64,000 bases of DNA from Coraliomargarita algicola (GTDB taxonomy: Bacteria > Verrucomicrobiota > Verrucomicrobiia > Opitutales > Coraliomargaritaceae): assembly GCF_033878955.1 (NCBI RefSeq), contig NZ_CP138858.1, positions 3,313,001 to 3,377,000 on the forward strand, written 5' to 3'. Made by a program: the position numbers and the translations under genes. This document shows positions 28,339 to 37,774 of this stretch, piece after piece. Each line of letters begins with the position of its first letter. Positions within the stretch are counted from its first letter, which is position 1. The notes below the pieces were generated by a model. It was not told the origin of the DNA, searched no databases, and worked only from the letters and a program-made list of their open reading frames with translations.

Positions 28339-28385
28339 CTGAAGGTGGGACTCCTGCCTCAACCGCCACATTTTTAACTTTTAAG

Positions 28386-28817
28386 ATGTCCGACGATCTT
28401 CACGACCTCTATCAGTCGATCATTCTCGATCACAACAAGCGCCCGCGTCATTATGGTGTACTTGCTGAGGCGACGCATCATGCCGAAGGCTACAATCCAC
28501 TCTGCGGTGATAAGATTACAGTCTTCCTGCGCATTGTAGACGATCGAATCGAAGCCATTCAATTCGAAGCAGCCTGTTGTGCGATCTGTAAGGCCAGCGC
28601 TTCGATGATGACAGAGGCGCTCTTGGGCCAAAGCTTGGCGGCAGGGGAATCGATCAATGCTGAGGTGAGTGCTCTCTTAAATTTGGATACGGACTGCCAG
28701 CCGAGTTTGGAAACATCGGGCGAGCTGGCATCACTGGCAGGGGTGCGTCAATTTCCCGCGCGCATCAAGTGCGCGACCCTTCCTTGGCATACCTATCAAG
28801 CAGCTCTACTCAAATAG
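28386..28817 (+). CDS. sufU: SufU/IscU-type iron-sulfur cluster scaffold
   Basis: The 143 residues begin with LYQSIILDHNKRPRHYG, typical of SufU/NifU-N proteins. Three conserved cysteines are in place: NPLCGDKI, CAICKASASMM and RIKCATLPWHTY. The Asp after the first Cys and the Lys of CxxCKAS are typical. SufU passes sulfur or assembles [Fe-S] clusters; the rest of the suf operon is not here. The 3' end overlaps the convergent AsmA-like gene by 12 bases. Confidence 0.93.
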   Translation: MSDDLHDLYQSIILDHNKRPRHYGVLAEATHHAEGYNPLCGDKITVFLRIVDDRIEAIQFEAACCAICKASASMMTEALLGQSLAAGESINAEVSALLNLDTDCQPSLETSGELASLAGVRQFPARIKCATLPWHTYQAALLK

Positions 28818-31544
28818 TGGAATCAAATTGCGCGGATCGTAGAGGGAACGGAGCTTTTGCTTCTTTAGAGTTCCGGTGAGCTCAAATTCAAGCAGGTTGG
28901 GGAGCGGCTTTATGATTAGGTCGCTGATTTTGCGCAGGTTGGAGTCGGGGTTGCCTGAGTTGGCAAAAAGAGATACTTTGAGCCGCATGTTGAGGGCTTG
29001 GTCGCTGAGGCGCAGAGTGCCCGGTGCGTTGATTTGGGTGCGGGTGCCGTCGATACGCAAGGGATCGAAGTGGACGATGTCGTTTTCGTAGTGAAAGTCG
29101 CCACGCATTTGATTGAGGTTAAATGAGGTAAAGTTGAAGTATGTGTTCTGTAGGAATTTTGAGAGAGGTCCAAGTAATTGGATGGTGCCTAGTTGATCGT
29201 TACGAATCTCAAAATTCCCAAACCCTGTGTGTTTAAAGGGATCTTTGGTGGGGCCTTCTCCGTGGATCTGTATGTCTACGCGTGCGTCTTCCCGTTTCGT
29301 GGATGCGGGGGAGTTTGTGGCCGTCGTTTCCAGACTGTGCTCCAGATTGTCTAATTGTGGCAGGTCGCGCAGGGCTTGGTTTTGATCGGCGTCCTTGAGG
29401 CTGAATTCATAGCGCAAAGTGCTGTCAGAGTCCGGGGGCGTATAGATGTCGATTTGTGCGCTGCCTTGACCGTCTGCGTAGCCAAGCTCTACCTCGCGCA
29501 GGTGAGTGACGTGAGAGCGGCCGTAGAGGTCAAAGCTTAGGTGGTCGAGTGGCACACCTCTGAATTTGAGAGGAGAGTCGAGTGCTGCGGATAAATCGAA
29601 GAAGCTCTTGCCCTGATACTCAGGGTAGCGGCTGTTAAAGATCGCGCCTTTAAGTTTAGTGACGGGTAGGTCGTCGGTCTCAAAGTCGGCGATGATTTGG
29701 GCTGCCGTTCCTTTGAATAGTTTGGCTGCATCTTCCAGAGTCAGTTTCGCGTCCATATCGAGGCGTAGGGAGACTGGCCCTTTGCCGTCGCCAATGCGAG
29801 AGGCGAAGGCGAGCTTGCCGTGGGCCCAGCCTTGGCCACTGCGGGTGTGTATATCGCGCAACTCGCAATAAGGGCCGCGTCCGCGTACGATGAGTTCAGC
29901 CGCGTCGAATGCGATGTCGCGGTAGCTGACGTTGCTCGCTTCCGCATGCCCGTAGTAGAGGTCGGCGACCTTGCGCTGGGTATTGCCGTAGATGATGAAG
30001 TCACCCAAGCTGTAGTCTGTGCGACTGAAGTCGAAGTCCTTAAAAATGGAGCCCCACCAGCGTGGTAGGATTGCATTATAATCGTAGGGCACCGCTGTGC
30101 CGTATAGGGTGAGTTTGTAATCGTGGCTATGGCTATCCAAGCTGAACTTGAGGTCGATCCATTGCTTTTGACGGCGGAGATAGAGGTTATTTATAGTGTA
30201 TTGCCCGTCTTGATACGTGGCGTGTGTATTGATGTGGTCGAAGGTTAAGTGATCGACTTTCAGAGCATCGACTTGAGCGTAGACTGCGGCATGGTTGAGT
30301 GAGAAACCCGTGTCGAAGTTCATCTGGACGTCTAAGTAAGGTGGGGTTTCGTAGGCGATGTCCGGGAGGCGGTCGCGTATGGTCTCTGGAGTCAGTGATG
30401 CGAGGTCGATACTGCCGCGGGCGCGCACATGACCACTGTGAGTGTGTGCATCGATACGACCCTTCAATGCGATCGCTCCATTTAGACTACGTGTGGAGCC
30501 GTGGAAGGCGATTTCCGGATAGTGCTTCGGGTTGATTTGGAGCGTTGGTGCGTCCAGTTCATAGTCTTGGAGTGTGATGCGCTTTGCGGCCAAGTTACAC
30601 GGGGGCCAATGGCCGGAGAGTAGCCCATTTAGTTCGATTCGGGGGAATTCCGCGCTGAGGTCTTCTGCTTGTATTTGGAAGCGTGGCGCATCGAGTTCTG
30701 TGCATGTGAGTCGTGGGGCGGACAGGGGACGGATCGTGCCATCCTGGATTTGTATGCGTGCTTGTAGTTCTACATTGCTAGCCTGGACTTCAGGGTGTCG
30801 CAGTTGTCGACTGCTCAGATGTAGGTCGATGATTTGATCCTGTGTATCGGTGGATGTGTATGTGAACGCGACTGTTGGGGCTTTGAAGTAACTGATGCGC
30901 TTCTTGTATTGTGAGAATTGGGCGACTTGGCTGTAGAAATTTTGAGTCCATTCGCTGATGTTTGCTTCATTGAGATTCAAATTTTTGTAGCTCGCTTTGG
31001 CTTTGGCTGAGGCGCTTTGGGGTGATTGAAAATGGAAGCTGCCTCTCAGTCGAATGTCATCATTGAGTGCTGCAAAGCGCTCGACATTCCAATTGCCTGC
31101 ATCGGGTGCGATGCGGAAGGCGATACGTTCCAATATGGCACGCCGGTATCCGTCAGGCGAATACACTGATGGAATGTACAAAGTGCCAGCTGTGAGCACC
31201 AGGCCAGCGGGGCTGGGCAGCTGGTTAAAACCTTGCCATGCGAGTTGGACTTCCAGGGCATCGGCTTCTAGCAGATTTTGCTGAATTTCGCTGGAGCGTA
31301 GTTTGACGCCGACGAGGGTTACTGAGCCGTCCAGTTGAAGGCGAAATTCATCGGCCGTGAAGATGATGCCGGGCGGTAATTTTTGGGCGATGACTTGGTG
31401 GCTCCAACCGGTGGGAAGTGGCAGGTAGCCATAGATGAGTATGCAGCCGATGACTAGGGCTTGCGTGATAAAGATCAGGAGCAGGCTGGCATCCCAAAAT
31501 AGCTCCAGCAATGTGCTGAGGCGAAGCTTTTTAAGGAGGGCCAT
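28806..31544 (-). CDS. Large AsmA-like envelope protein
   Basis: This 912-residue protein has one N-terminal membrane segment (about 17-40) and a long extracytoplasmic part rich in short beta strands. AsmA/TamB/DUF3971-like features appear throughout, and the C-terminus resembles an AsmA C-terminal domain (GFGNFEIRNDQLGTIQLLGP, HFDPLRIDGTRTQINAPGTL, LLEFELTGTLKKQKLRSLY). Such proteins form hydrophobic grooves thought to carry phospholipids between inner and outer membranes. It is the last gene of the operon ABC ATPase-permease-GldG-DUF4340-AsmA, 15 bases after DUF4340. The family assignment is by pattern. Confidence 0.72.
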   Translation of the reverse strand: MALLKKLRLSTLLELFWDASLLLIFITQALVIGCILIYGYLPLPTGWSHQVIAQKLPPGIIFTADEFRLQLDGSVTLVGVKLRSSEIQQNLLEADALEVQLAWQGFNQLPSPAGLVLTAGTLYIPSVYSPDGYRRAILERIAFRIAPDAGNWNVERFAALNDDIRLRGSFHFQSPQSASAKAKASYKNLNLNEANISEWTQNFYSQVAQFSQYKKRISYFKAPTVAFTYTSTDTQDQIIDLHLSSRQLRHPEVQASNVELQARIQIQDGTIRPLSAPRLTCTELDAPRFQIQAEDLSAEFPRIELNGLLSGHWPPCNLAAKRITLQDYELDAPTLQINPKHYPEIAFHGSTRSLNGAIALKGRIDAHTHSGHVRARGSIDLASLTPETIRDRLPDIAYETPPYLDVQMNFDTGFSLNHAAVYAQVDALKVDHLTFDHINTHATYQDGQYTINNLYLRRQKQWIDLKFSLDSHSHDYKLTLYGTAVPYDYNAILPRWWGSIFKDFDFSRTDYSLGDFIIYGNTQRKVADLYYGHAEASNVSYRDIAFDAAELIVRGRGPYCELRDIHTRSGQGWAHGKLAFASRIGDGKGPVSLRLDMDAKLTLEDAAKLFKGTAAQIIADFETDDLPVTKLKGAIFNSRYPEYQGKSFFDLSAALDSPLKFRGVPLDHLSFDLYGRSHVTHLREVELGYADGQGSAQIDIYTPPDSDSTLRYEFSLKDADQNQALRDLPQLDNLEHSLETTATNSPASTKREDARVDIQIHGEGPTKDPFKHTGFGNFEIRNDQLGTIQLLGPLSKFLQNTYFNFTSFNLNQMRGDFHYENDIVHFDPLRIDGTRTQINAPGTLRLSDQALNMRLKVSLFANSGNPDSNLRKISDLIIKPLPNLLEFELTGTLKKQKLRSLYDPRNLIPLFE

Positions 31545-31559
31545 GGTGCACGCTGTGAC

Positions 31560-33521
31560 TTACTCGCTGATCTTTGAATCGATCACTCCGGGGGCGGCGA
31601 CGGGGGCGATGGTCTCGGGGGCGGGCACTGGGTTGCCTGCTTGGGCTTCAGGCGGAGTTTCCATATCGTCCGTTAGTTCATAGAGCGCGTCCAACAATGG
31701 CTGTGGGATCTCGAAAATGGCATTGTGCTGTTTAGAGCCGGCAACTTGAATGGTGCCGGATAGCCGCTTGGTGAACACGTATTCGCGTTTTTCTGTTCGG
31801 TAGGTGCCGCCGCCGGGGAGCTGTATGGTCGCGCTGAGTTTGAAGATCCAAGGAAGTGTTTTCTCCGAGTCGACGGGGTAGGCATCCGCGTAGTTGTCGA
31901 GCAGATAGCTCTTTACTTTAAAGTCGCGAATGGCGTCGATTAAGACGCGAATGTGTGGGCCACGTTGGCCTTCGAGCTGTTCCAGTAGATTGTCCCAACG
32001 AATACTGTCCTTGGGGAGCGTGTAGTCAAAGATTGTCTCTCCGGTCTCTAGTTGTGTTAGTTGCAAGGAGCTAATACGTGCAGAGGAGGGCAGTGTGTCG
32101 AGTGTGCGATTGCGGTAGTAGGAGGTGTTGAGTGGCACTATTTGTAGGGTCGGGCGCCGTTCGACCTGAAAGATGAAGTCGGCTTGATTGGTTTTCGCGT
32201 AGAGTGCCTCGTTGTCCTCCTCGGGGTGAGCGAGAGTCAGGACGAGGGGATCGCCTTGAACGAAACTGAGTGTGACGACGCGGCGCGGCTTATTGAAGCC
32301 TAGGCGTTCTGTATCGGTGGGGGAGGGGGCATCGACGGCGAAGCCGCTGGCACGCAAGTTGGAAAGTTCGTCCATCAGCTGCTGGATGATTGCCGGGTCT
32401 GCGCGGTGAGGTTGGATCTCATCTTCGCCCTTGCTTTCAAGCACCTGCCAGTCGCCTGTTTCCAGCTTTTGTAGTCGGATCTTGCGTCCGTTTTCAGAAA
32501 TGTTGATTGCGGAGAGCGTCGCGTGATTAAAGTTTATGAAATTACGTTCGCGCAGAGCTTCCTGTGCTTCGCGCAGTGCATCGAAAGGGCGAGCCATTAG
32601 CGTAAACACTGCAGGGTTGTCTTCGAGTTTTGCGAAGTATTGAGGGGGGCCTTTTGCGTTGGGATCGAGGTTGCCGATGATCAGGGTCTGGCGGCGCTTG
32701 TTACCGTGGATGGTCACCTGCATGAAGGGAGTCTCTAGACCTTGTAGGATCGGATCGGCTTCGTTGCCTTCAATGAAGCGGACGACTTTGGCCGCGGTGA
32801 GTGTGTTGATGGTATTGTCCACGAGTGCGGGATCGGCCTTGGCAGCGAGCGGAGCTTCGAAACGCCATGTGCCATTATTGCGGGCCAGACGCACTTTGAG
32901 CGAGCTGCCATCTGCGGTGCTTTCGGAGCGAATTTGTAAGCCGAGTGCATCGACTTCGAAGACCGGAATGTCAAAAATCTCGCGAGTGCGCAGGTCATTG
33001 AGGTCGACCAGTAGACCGTCGATGACTTGACGATTAACAACAAATATCTCGCGTCCGTCAGGGCCGAGTAGATAGACGTTGTTTCCGATTTCAGTCAGTG
33101 TGCCGATGCTGAGCGATATGGTTTGCTCGCCCTCGGCGATTACCAGCCTGAGCAAAGGGTCGTCCAGACCGTAGTCTGCCAGAGTTTGCCCGGATTTTTC
33201 GATTTCATCGACGGGGAAGGAGGCGTCTTCTTCTAGAAACTGCAGTTGGTTGAGAATGCGGTTGATGGCAAAGTAGTTGGCCGACCATTGCATGGGCTGG
33301 GTGATGGTCCAGGTAGAGCCTTTCCGCTCCAGAATACGCGGGCTTTCCAGGCCGCGGCCGTGTAGTTCGATGCGGTCCGCATCGAGCAGTTCGCGGCCGA
33401 TCTGTCCAGACAGGCCGCCGAGCTCGGGCTGCACCTGATTGGCCTGTTTGTTGAGGTAGGCGATGAGGCCGAAGGTAATGACGTTGAGCGCGAGTAGAAA
33501 GACTGTGAATTTGAAGCGCAT
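31560..33521 (-). CDS. DUF4340-domain membrane protein
   Basis: From ATG 33521 the protein has 653 residues. An N-terminal membrane segment (FTVFLLALNVITFGLIAYL) is followed by repeated DUF4340 beta-rich units. Typical phrases are WTITQPMQWSANYFAINRIL, LADYGLDDPLLRLVIA, ISLSIGTLTEIGNNVYL and WRFEAPLAAKADPALVDNTI. A short Pro-rich tail ends it. DUF4340 proteins commonly sit beside GldG-type ABC components; their role is unknown. It starts 4 bases after the gldG-like stop, so the two are translated together. Confidence 0.88.
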   Translation of the reverse strand: MRFKFTVFLLALNVITFGLIAYLNKQANQVQPELGGLSGQIGRELLDADRIELHGRGLESPRILERKGSTWTITQPMQWSANYFAINRILNQLQFLEEDASFPVDEIEKSGQTLADYGLDDPLLRLVIAEGEQTISLSIGTLTEIGNNVYLLGPDGREIFVVNRQVIDGLLVDLNDLRTREIFDIPVFEVDALGLQIRSESTADGSSLKVRLARNNGTWRFEAPLAAKADPALVDNTINTLTAAKVVRFIEGNEADPILQGLETPFMQVTIHGNKRRQTLIIGNLDPNAKGPPQYFAKLEDNPAVFTLMARPFDALREAQEALRERNFINFNHATLSAINISENGRKIRLQKLETGDWQVLESKGEDEIQPHRADPAIIQQLMDELSNLRASGFAVDAPSPTDTERLGFNKPRRVVTLSFVQGDPLVLTLAHPEEDNEALYAKTNQADFIFQVERRPTLQIVPLNTSYYRNRTLDTLPSSARISSLQLTQLETGETIFDYTLPKDSIRWDNLLEQLEGQRGPHIRVLIDAIRDFKVKSYLLDNYADAYPVDSEKTLPWIFKLSATIQLPGGGTYRTEKREYVFTKRLSGTIQVAGSKQHNAIFEIPQPLLDALYELTDDMETPPEAQAGNPVPAPETIAPVAAPGVIDSKISE

Positions 33522-33525
33522 GTTC

Positions 33526-35007
33526 TTAGCGGCGGCGGATGAGATAGATGAGCAAACCCAGCAGCGCGGTGGCTCCCGGTAGAATTGCAAAGTAAATGAG
33601 TATGCGGTTGAGGTCCCGCTCGCTCATGACGACTTGATAGCTTTCGAGTGGACGGGTAGCGATCTTGAGCAGGCTGTTTTTGGAGAGCGCCCAATTGATG
33701 GAATTGAAAAACAGGGTGCGGTTACCAAAGGCGCGTAGGCGGTTGTTGGTAATGAAGTCAGAATTACCAAAGGCGACAAAGCGGCCACCGGGGATGTTGA
33801 TGCCGAGTTCAGTGCCTGCGGTGCGTGTGGATACCGTGGCGATGGTGATGGGGCCTTTGAGGTCGCGCCCCGCGTCGAATTGAATCGGGTCCTGCGTGCG
33901 GTAGTCGCGCTCGCCCCAGCTCTGATCGGAGGTGCCGATGATTTGAGTCACTTTGAGGCGGGGGTCTTTGAGCGAGCCGGGATCGGTGCGCATGGGGCGA
34001 GGTTGCCCGAAGAGCGCGGTGATCTGGTAGTCGACCAGTAGATTTGTAATGGGGTGTTCGGCGAAGCGACGGATGATGAGGTCGCCCCCTTGTGAGCGAA
34101 AGTCGGGGCCGTCGTCCACCACGACCATGTCGTCGGCGAGTACGCCCCAGTCGTAAAAGAGCTCTTCCATGCCATGGCGACGGCCGGGATCAATGAGCAC
34201 GATCATGCGGCCATTACGCTCGTTCATGTAGCGGCGTAGTTTTTCCACTTCCTCGGGGAGTAGGCTGGCTTGTGGCGAGGGCACGACGATGAGGTCGGCG
34301 TCGGCGGGCACATTTTCATCCACTGCGAGGTCGATGGTGGCGAGGGTGTAGTTACGCTCACGCAGAAAGGCTTCGAGCTGCGAGAGTCCACGTAGTGGGT
34401 CGACGTCGTCCAGTCGCATTTCGCCGTGGCCGACGAGGAAATAGATTTTGTCCTCATCCTTGGAGGAGACGTCGATGATGGCGGAGGTAATCGCTTTTTC
34501 GCCACGGAAGCCGGCGATTTGATTGTTCTCGACCTCATATAGATCCGCTTGGCGGATCTCACGAGTGCGTTCGCCCATGGCGACTAGGATTATGTTTTCT
34601 TGGGTGAGGTTGTATTTGTTGGCGAGTTCCTGTGCGCGCTTGCGCTGCCGGTAGATGTCGACGAATTCGATATTGATGTAGGCTTTGCCTTCGTGCATGC
34701 CTGCGGCTTCGTACTCGCGAAAGATTTTGCGCAAATGCTGATGGATTTGCTGTTGCTCGGCGACATCGGGGTCGTTGGGAATCGTGACGATAATGTCGAC
34801 GGGCTCCTCCAGCTCACGAATGTAGGCTTTGGACTCGGGGGCGAGGGTATAGCTACCGGACTGGGTGAGGTCGATGCGGCCGTAGTATTTGGCTGCCAGA
34901 TAATTGAGTGAGGCGATCAGGCATAGCCCGAGGACGATTTGCACCGATCGGTTGACGATGCGAAAACGCCGTGCGACGCGATATTCGTTGAAACGGTTGA
35001 TTTGCAT
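33526..35007 (-). CDS. GldG-like ABC-transporter-associated protein
   Basis: The 493 residues begin with an N-terminal membrane helix (VQIVLGLCLIASLNYLAAKY) followed by the GldG/IFT52-like domain: RIDLTQSGSYTLAPESKAYI, EPVDIIVTIPND, KIYFLVGHGE and ADLIVVPSPQASLLPEEVEKL. A second membrane helix closes the C-terminus (ILPGATALLGLLIYLIRRR). In Bacteroidota, GldG with GldA and GldF forms an ABC complex linked to gliding; outside that phylum the operon's role is unknown. It lies 8 bases after the permease gene. Confidence 0.9.
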   Translation of the reverse strand: MQINRFNEYRVARRFRIVNRSVQIVLGLCLIASLNYLAAKYYGRIDLTQSGSYTLAPESKAYIRELEEPVDIIVTIPNDPDVAEQQQIHQHLRKIFREYEAAGMHEGKAYINIEFVDIYRQRKRAQELANKYNLTQENIILVAMGERTREIRQADLYEVENNQIAGFRGEKAITSAIIDVSSKDEDKIYFLVGHGEMRLDDVDPLRGLSQLEAFLRERNYTLATIDLAVDENVPADADLIVVPSPQASLLPEEVEKLRRYMNERNGRMIVLIDPGRRHGMEELFYDWGVLADDMVVVDDGPDFRSQGGDLIIRRFAEHPITNLLVDYQITALFGQPRPMRTDPGSLKDPRLKVTQIIGTSDQSWGERDYRTQDPIQFDAGRDLKGPITIATVSTRTAGTELGINIPGGRFVAFGNSDFITNNRLRAFGNRTLFFNSINWALSKNSLLKIATRPLESYQVVMSERDLNRILIYFAILPGATALLGLLIYLIRRR

Positions 35008-35015
35008 TGGGCAGT

Positions 35016-35780
35016 TTAGGCTTTCGCTTCGATCACTAGGGTGGAGAGGCCCAACAATAGAAAAGTTGTGCTGGCGTAATAAAAGAAGGGCCGTGTATCT
35101 ATGATTCCGCGTGAGAAATCGTCCAGGTGTTCAAAGATCTGGAGGTAATTGACCGTAGCGACGACCCAGGATGAAAGTTCGCCACCGGCGTCGGCAAGGT
35201 TGGCCATCTGTTGGCCACCGATAATGACGACAAATAGGGTCGTGAAGCTGAGCATGCCTGCCACTAATTGGCTGCGGGTGACGCTGCTGGCAAAAATCCC
35301 GATTGAGATGAAGAGCATGCCACTGGTCGCGAGAAAAAGAAAACTGCCCGCGAGGGGGGCGAGATCGAGGAGTGCGCCACTTTCTGCGGCGTGCGGGTAG
35401 AGTTTTTGAGTGATAAATGGGAAGCCGATGGTGAGCACCCATAGTAGCATGTAAAAGAGATAGGCGCCGGCGAATTTACTGAGAATGACGGCTACACGTG
35501 ATGTGGGCGTGGTCATGAGCGTGTCTAGAGTGCCAATGCTGCGCTCGCCGGCAATGCTGCGCATCGTCAGGAGCGGCACGACAAAGAACACCGGGATCCA
35601 GAAGATGCTGAAGAATTGCACTGTGGGGAGCACTTCTGAGGGAGTATTGATCATTCCGCGCAAGATGGCCCAATACAGGAAGCCCATTAAGCTGAGGAAC
35701 AGCACCGCCGCGATGTAGGTGGGCGGGCTGATGAACAACATACGTAGCTCGTGTTTAAGTAGTATGAAAAAATGGCGCAT
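35016..35780 (-). CDS. ABC-2 type permease (GldF-like)
   Basis: The 254 residues contain six predicted membrane segments. The cytoplasmic motif LLTMRSIAGERSIGTLDTLM is typical of ABC-2 permeases associated with GldA-type ATPases. The protein would form the membrane channel with the ATPase encoded 40 bases upstream. Short spacing to gldG downstream shows one operon. The substrate is unknown. Confidence 0.9.
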   Translation of the reverse strand: MRHFFILLKHELRMLFISPPTYIAAVLFLSLMGFLYWAILRGMINTPSEVLPTVQFFSIFWIPVFFVVPLLTMRSIAGERSIGTLDTLMTTPTSRVAVILSKFAGAYLFYMLLWVLTIGFPFITQKLYPHAAESGALLDLAPLAGSFLFLATSGMLFISIGIFASSVTRSQLVAGMLSFTTLFVVIIGGQQMANLADAGGELSSWVVATVNYLQIFEHLDDFSRGIIDTRPFFYYASTTFLLLGLSTLVIEAKA

Positions 35781-35820
35781 GATCTAAATGACTGCTGGCA
35801 ATGGCAAATGAACGGGGGAG

Positions 35821-36816
35821 CTAGGTGGAAATTTTAGGCTTGGTCTCGATGGTTTCTTCCCAAGAGCGCTTGGTGGCTGCGAGAAAGATCTCTTCGAGAT
35901 TGGGCTCGCGGGGGGCGAGGCTGTGCAAGGTGAAGCCAGCTTGATTACTGAGGGCTTGAATCAGTTGCGGGCCGATTTCACCTTCTTTTTCAATGCGTAG
36001 AGTGAGCTTGCAGTGGTTCTCGGCCTGTGGGGTGTTTTCGAGTATGCTCGCTTCGAGTCCGTTTTGAGCCAGGCAAGGGAGCACTGCCTCGCTGTCGCCA
36101 TCGATGAGTAAGCTGAAGCGGTTGCCAGGGAGAAATTCCTCTCGTAGCTCAGTGCTCGTGCCGGAAGCGACGATGCGGCCGCGATTGATAATGATCACTC
36201 GGTCGCAAGAGCGCTCGATTTCGGGCAAGATGTGACTCGATAGAATGACGGTGTGCTTGCCGCGCAGGTTGTTGATCAGCTTGCGGATGCCTTGGATTTG
36301 GTGGGGGTCCAAGCCGATCGTCGGCTCGTCCATGATGATCACTTCGGGATCGCCGAGCAGGGCATCCGCGATGCCGACGCGTTGGCGGAATCCCTTCGAG
36401 AGTGTGCCAATGATCTTGCGACGTGCGGTGCGGGCGAGGTCGCAGATCTCCATGGCTTCTTGCACGGTCGCACGCAGCTTACGGCTGGGCACTTCTTTTA
36501 AACGGGCGCGGAAGCGTAGATACTCGACGACTCGCATGTCGTCGGGGAGTGGGTTGTTTTCCGGCATGTAGCCGATCTTGCGTTTCACCTCGTGCGGGTT
36601 CTGAGCCACACAGATGCCGCCGACCCAGGCCGAGCCTGAAGTGGCTGACATGATGCCTGAGAGAATGCGCATGGTCGTGCTTTTTCCGGCTCCGTTGGGG
36701 CCGAGGAAGCCAACAACTTCACCCGGATTGACGGTAAAGTTGACTTTATGGATCGCGGTCAACGCGCCATATTGGCGGGTGAGATCTTTGACGCGTATGC
36801 TGGGGGTGGACTCCAT
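35821..36816 (-). CDS. ABC transporter ATP-binding protein (GldA-like)
   Basis: The 331 residues include Walker A GPNGAGKST, a Q-loop region (IGYMPENNPLP), the signature LSKGFRQRVGIADALLG and Walker B VIIMDEPTIGLDP, with the switch His in ILSSHILPE. A C-terminal regulatory stretch of about 100 residues follows (EREL-type DUF4162-like). It is the first gene of the five-gene operon running to 28806 and powers the transporter. Confidence 0.95.
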   Translation of the reverse strand: MESTPSIRVKDLTRQYGALTAIHKVNFTVNPGEVVGFLGPNGAGKSTTMRILSGIMSATSGSAWVGGICVAQNPHEVKRKIGYMPENNPLPDDMRVVEYLRFRARLKEVPSRKLRATVQEAMEICDLARTARRKIIGTLSKGFRQRVGIADALLGDPEVIIMDEPTIGLDPHQIQGIRKLINNLRGKHTVILSSHILPEIERSCDRVIIINRGRIVASGTSTELREEFLPGNRFSLLIDGDSEAVLPCLAQNGLEASILENTPQAENHCKLTLRIEKEGEIGPQLIQALSNQAGFTLHSLAPREPNLEEIFLAATKRSWEETIETKPKIST

Positions 36817-36918
36817 AGTTCAGTGCTTGTTTGAGTGAATCCTGCATGCTAAAGGAAAAAATAGACAGCATCAAGGCTCTGTAAGGGGTATTTTACAGGA
36901 GTTCCATTCATCAAGCCA

Positions 36919-37644
36919 CTACTCGCCCGCGGGGGGCTGTGCGCTTTTGCCTGTGAAGTAGTCTTTGTATTCAGCGAGGCCGTCTTCGATCGCATCTGCG
37001 ACGACGATGGATGCCGCGAAAAACATGATAATGGCATTCGATGCGGCATCGCTCTCTTCCAGCACTTGTATACGCTCAGAAAACGCGCGGTTTAACGTTT
37101 CCAGCTCCTGATAATACATCTTTAGGCCATCGAGATCCCAGTCGGCTTCGCCGCCTTCTTTGTAAATAAAAAATTGCTGTGTGAGGTAGGCGCTGACGGT
37201 GCGATGCAGTGTTTCGCCAAAGGAGCAGAAGGGCATGTGGAAGTTCGCCATGATGCGCAGCTTTTCCAGGATGGGGCAGCCACTGGTCGCCATTTGTAAG
37301 CCGAGCATCGAATTCAGTGCGCTTTGTAGATCGCATTGCTGCTTAAATATGCGTCTGTGAGTGACTACGCTGAGGTCGATCTGCTCGACCGAAGCTGAAT
37401 TTTTAAAGGTTTCGAGCACTTCGTGCACGCGCACCGCGGCAGGACAATGTAGGCAAGAGGGGCTTGTGAGCGGGCAGTTGGGACACTGCTTGGTTTCCAG
37501 CTTGGTCCACTCGGGGTAGGGCTGTGGGATGGGGATCGGTGGGCGAGTGTGCGTGGAGCTTTTACCGATGCCGATTGTAAATATCAGTTCTTCCGCTCCA
37601 AGTCCGAAGACATATTTGATCGTATCGGGGGCAGTCAGGTTCAC
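36919..37644 (-). CDS. Unknown cytoplasmic protein with a four-Cys cluster
   Basis: I do not recognise a named family. The 241 residues begin at GTG 37644 with a short beta-rich part (IKYVFGLGAEELIFTIGIG) and a Pro-rich linker. A Cys cluster follows (CPNCPLTSPSCLHCP, residues 54-68), spaced for zinc or an iron-sulfur cluster. The best-conserved-looking block is MLGLQMATSGCPILEKL and MANFHMPFCSFGETLHR, with further Cys, His and Glu that could bind metal. The C-terminus is helical. There is no signal peptide. It stands alone, 100 bases from the ABC operon. Confidence 0.6.
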   Translation of the reverse strand: MNLTAPDTIKYVFGLGAEELIFTIGIGKSSTHTRPPIPIPQPYPEWTKLETKQCPNCPLTSPSCLHCPAAVRVHEVLETFKNSASVEQIDLSVVTHRRIFKQQCDLQSALNSMLGLQMATSGCPILEKLRIMANFHMPFCSFGETLHRTVSAYLTQQFFIYKEGGEADWDLDGLKMYYQELETLNRAFSERIQVLEESDAASNAIIMFFAASIVVADAIEDGLAEYKDYFTGKSAQPPAGE

Positions 37645-37774
37645 AAAGACATATCAAACGGAAAATATGCCACTTGGCAAGACGCTTAGTAGCTCGGCTG
37701 TCGGGGCATATTAGGGGGAGGTTTTCGGGCGTGCTCAGATGGCTAATGACAGTCGCTGGCTTCTGAATTAAGGT

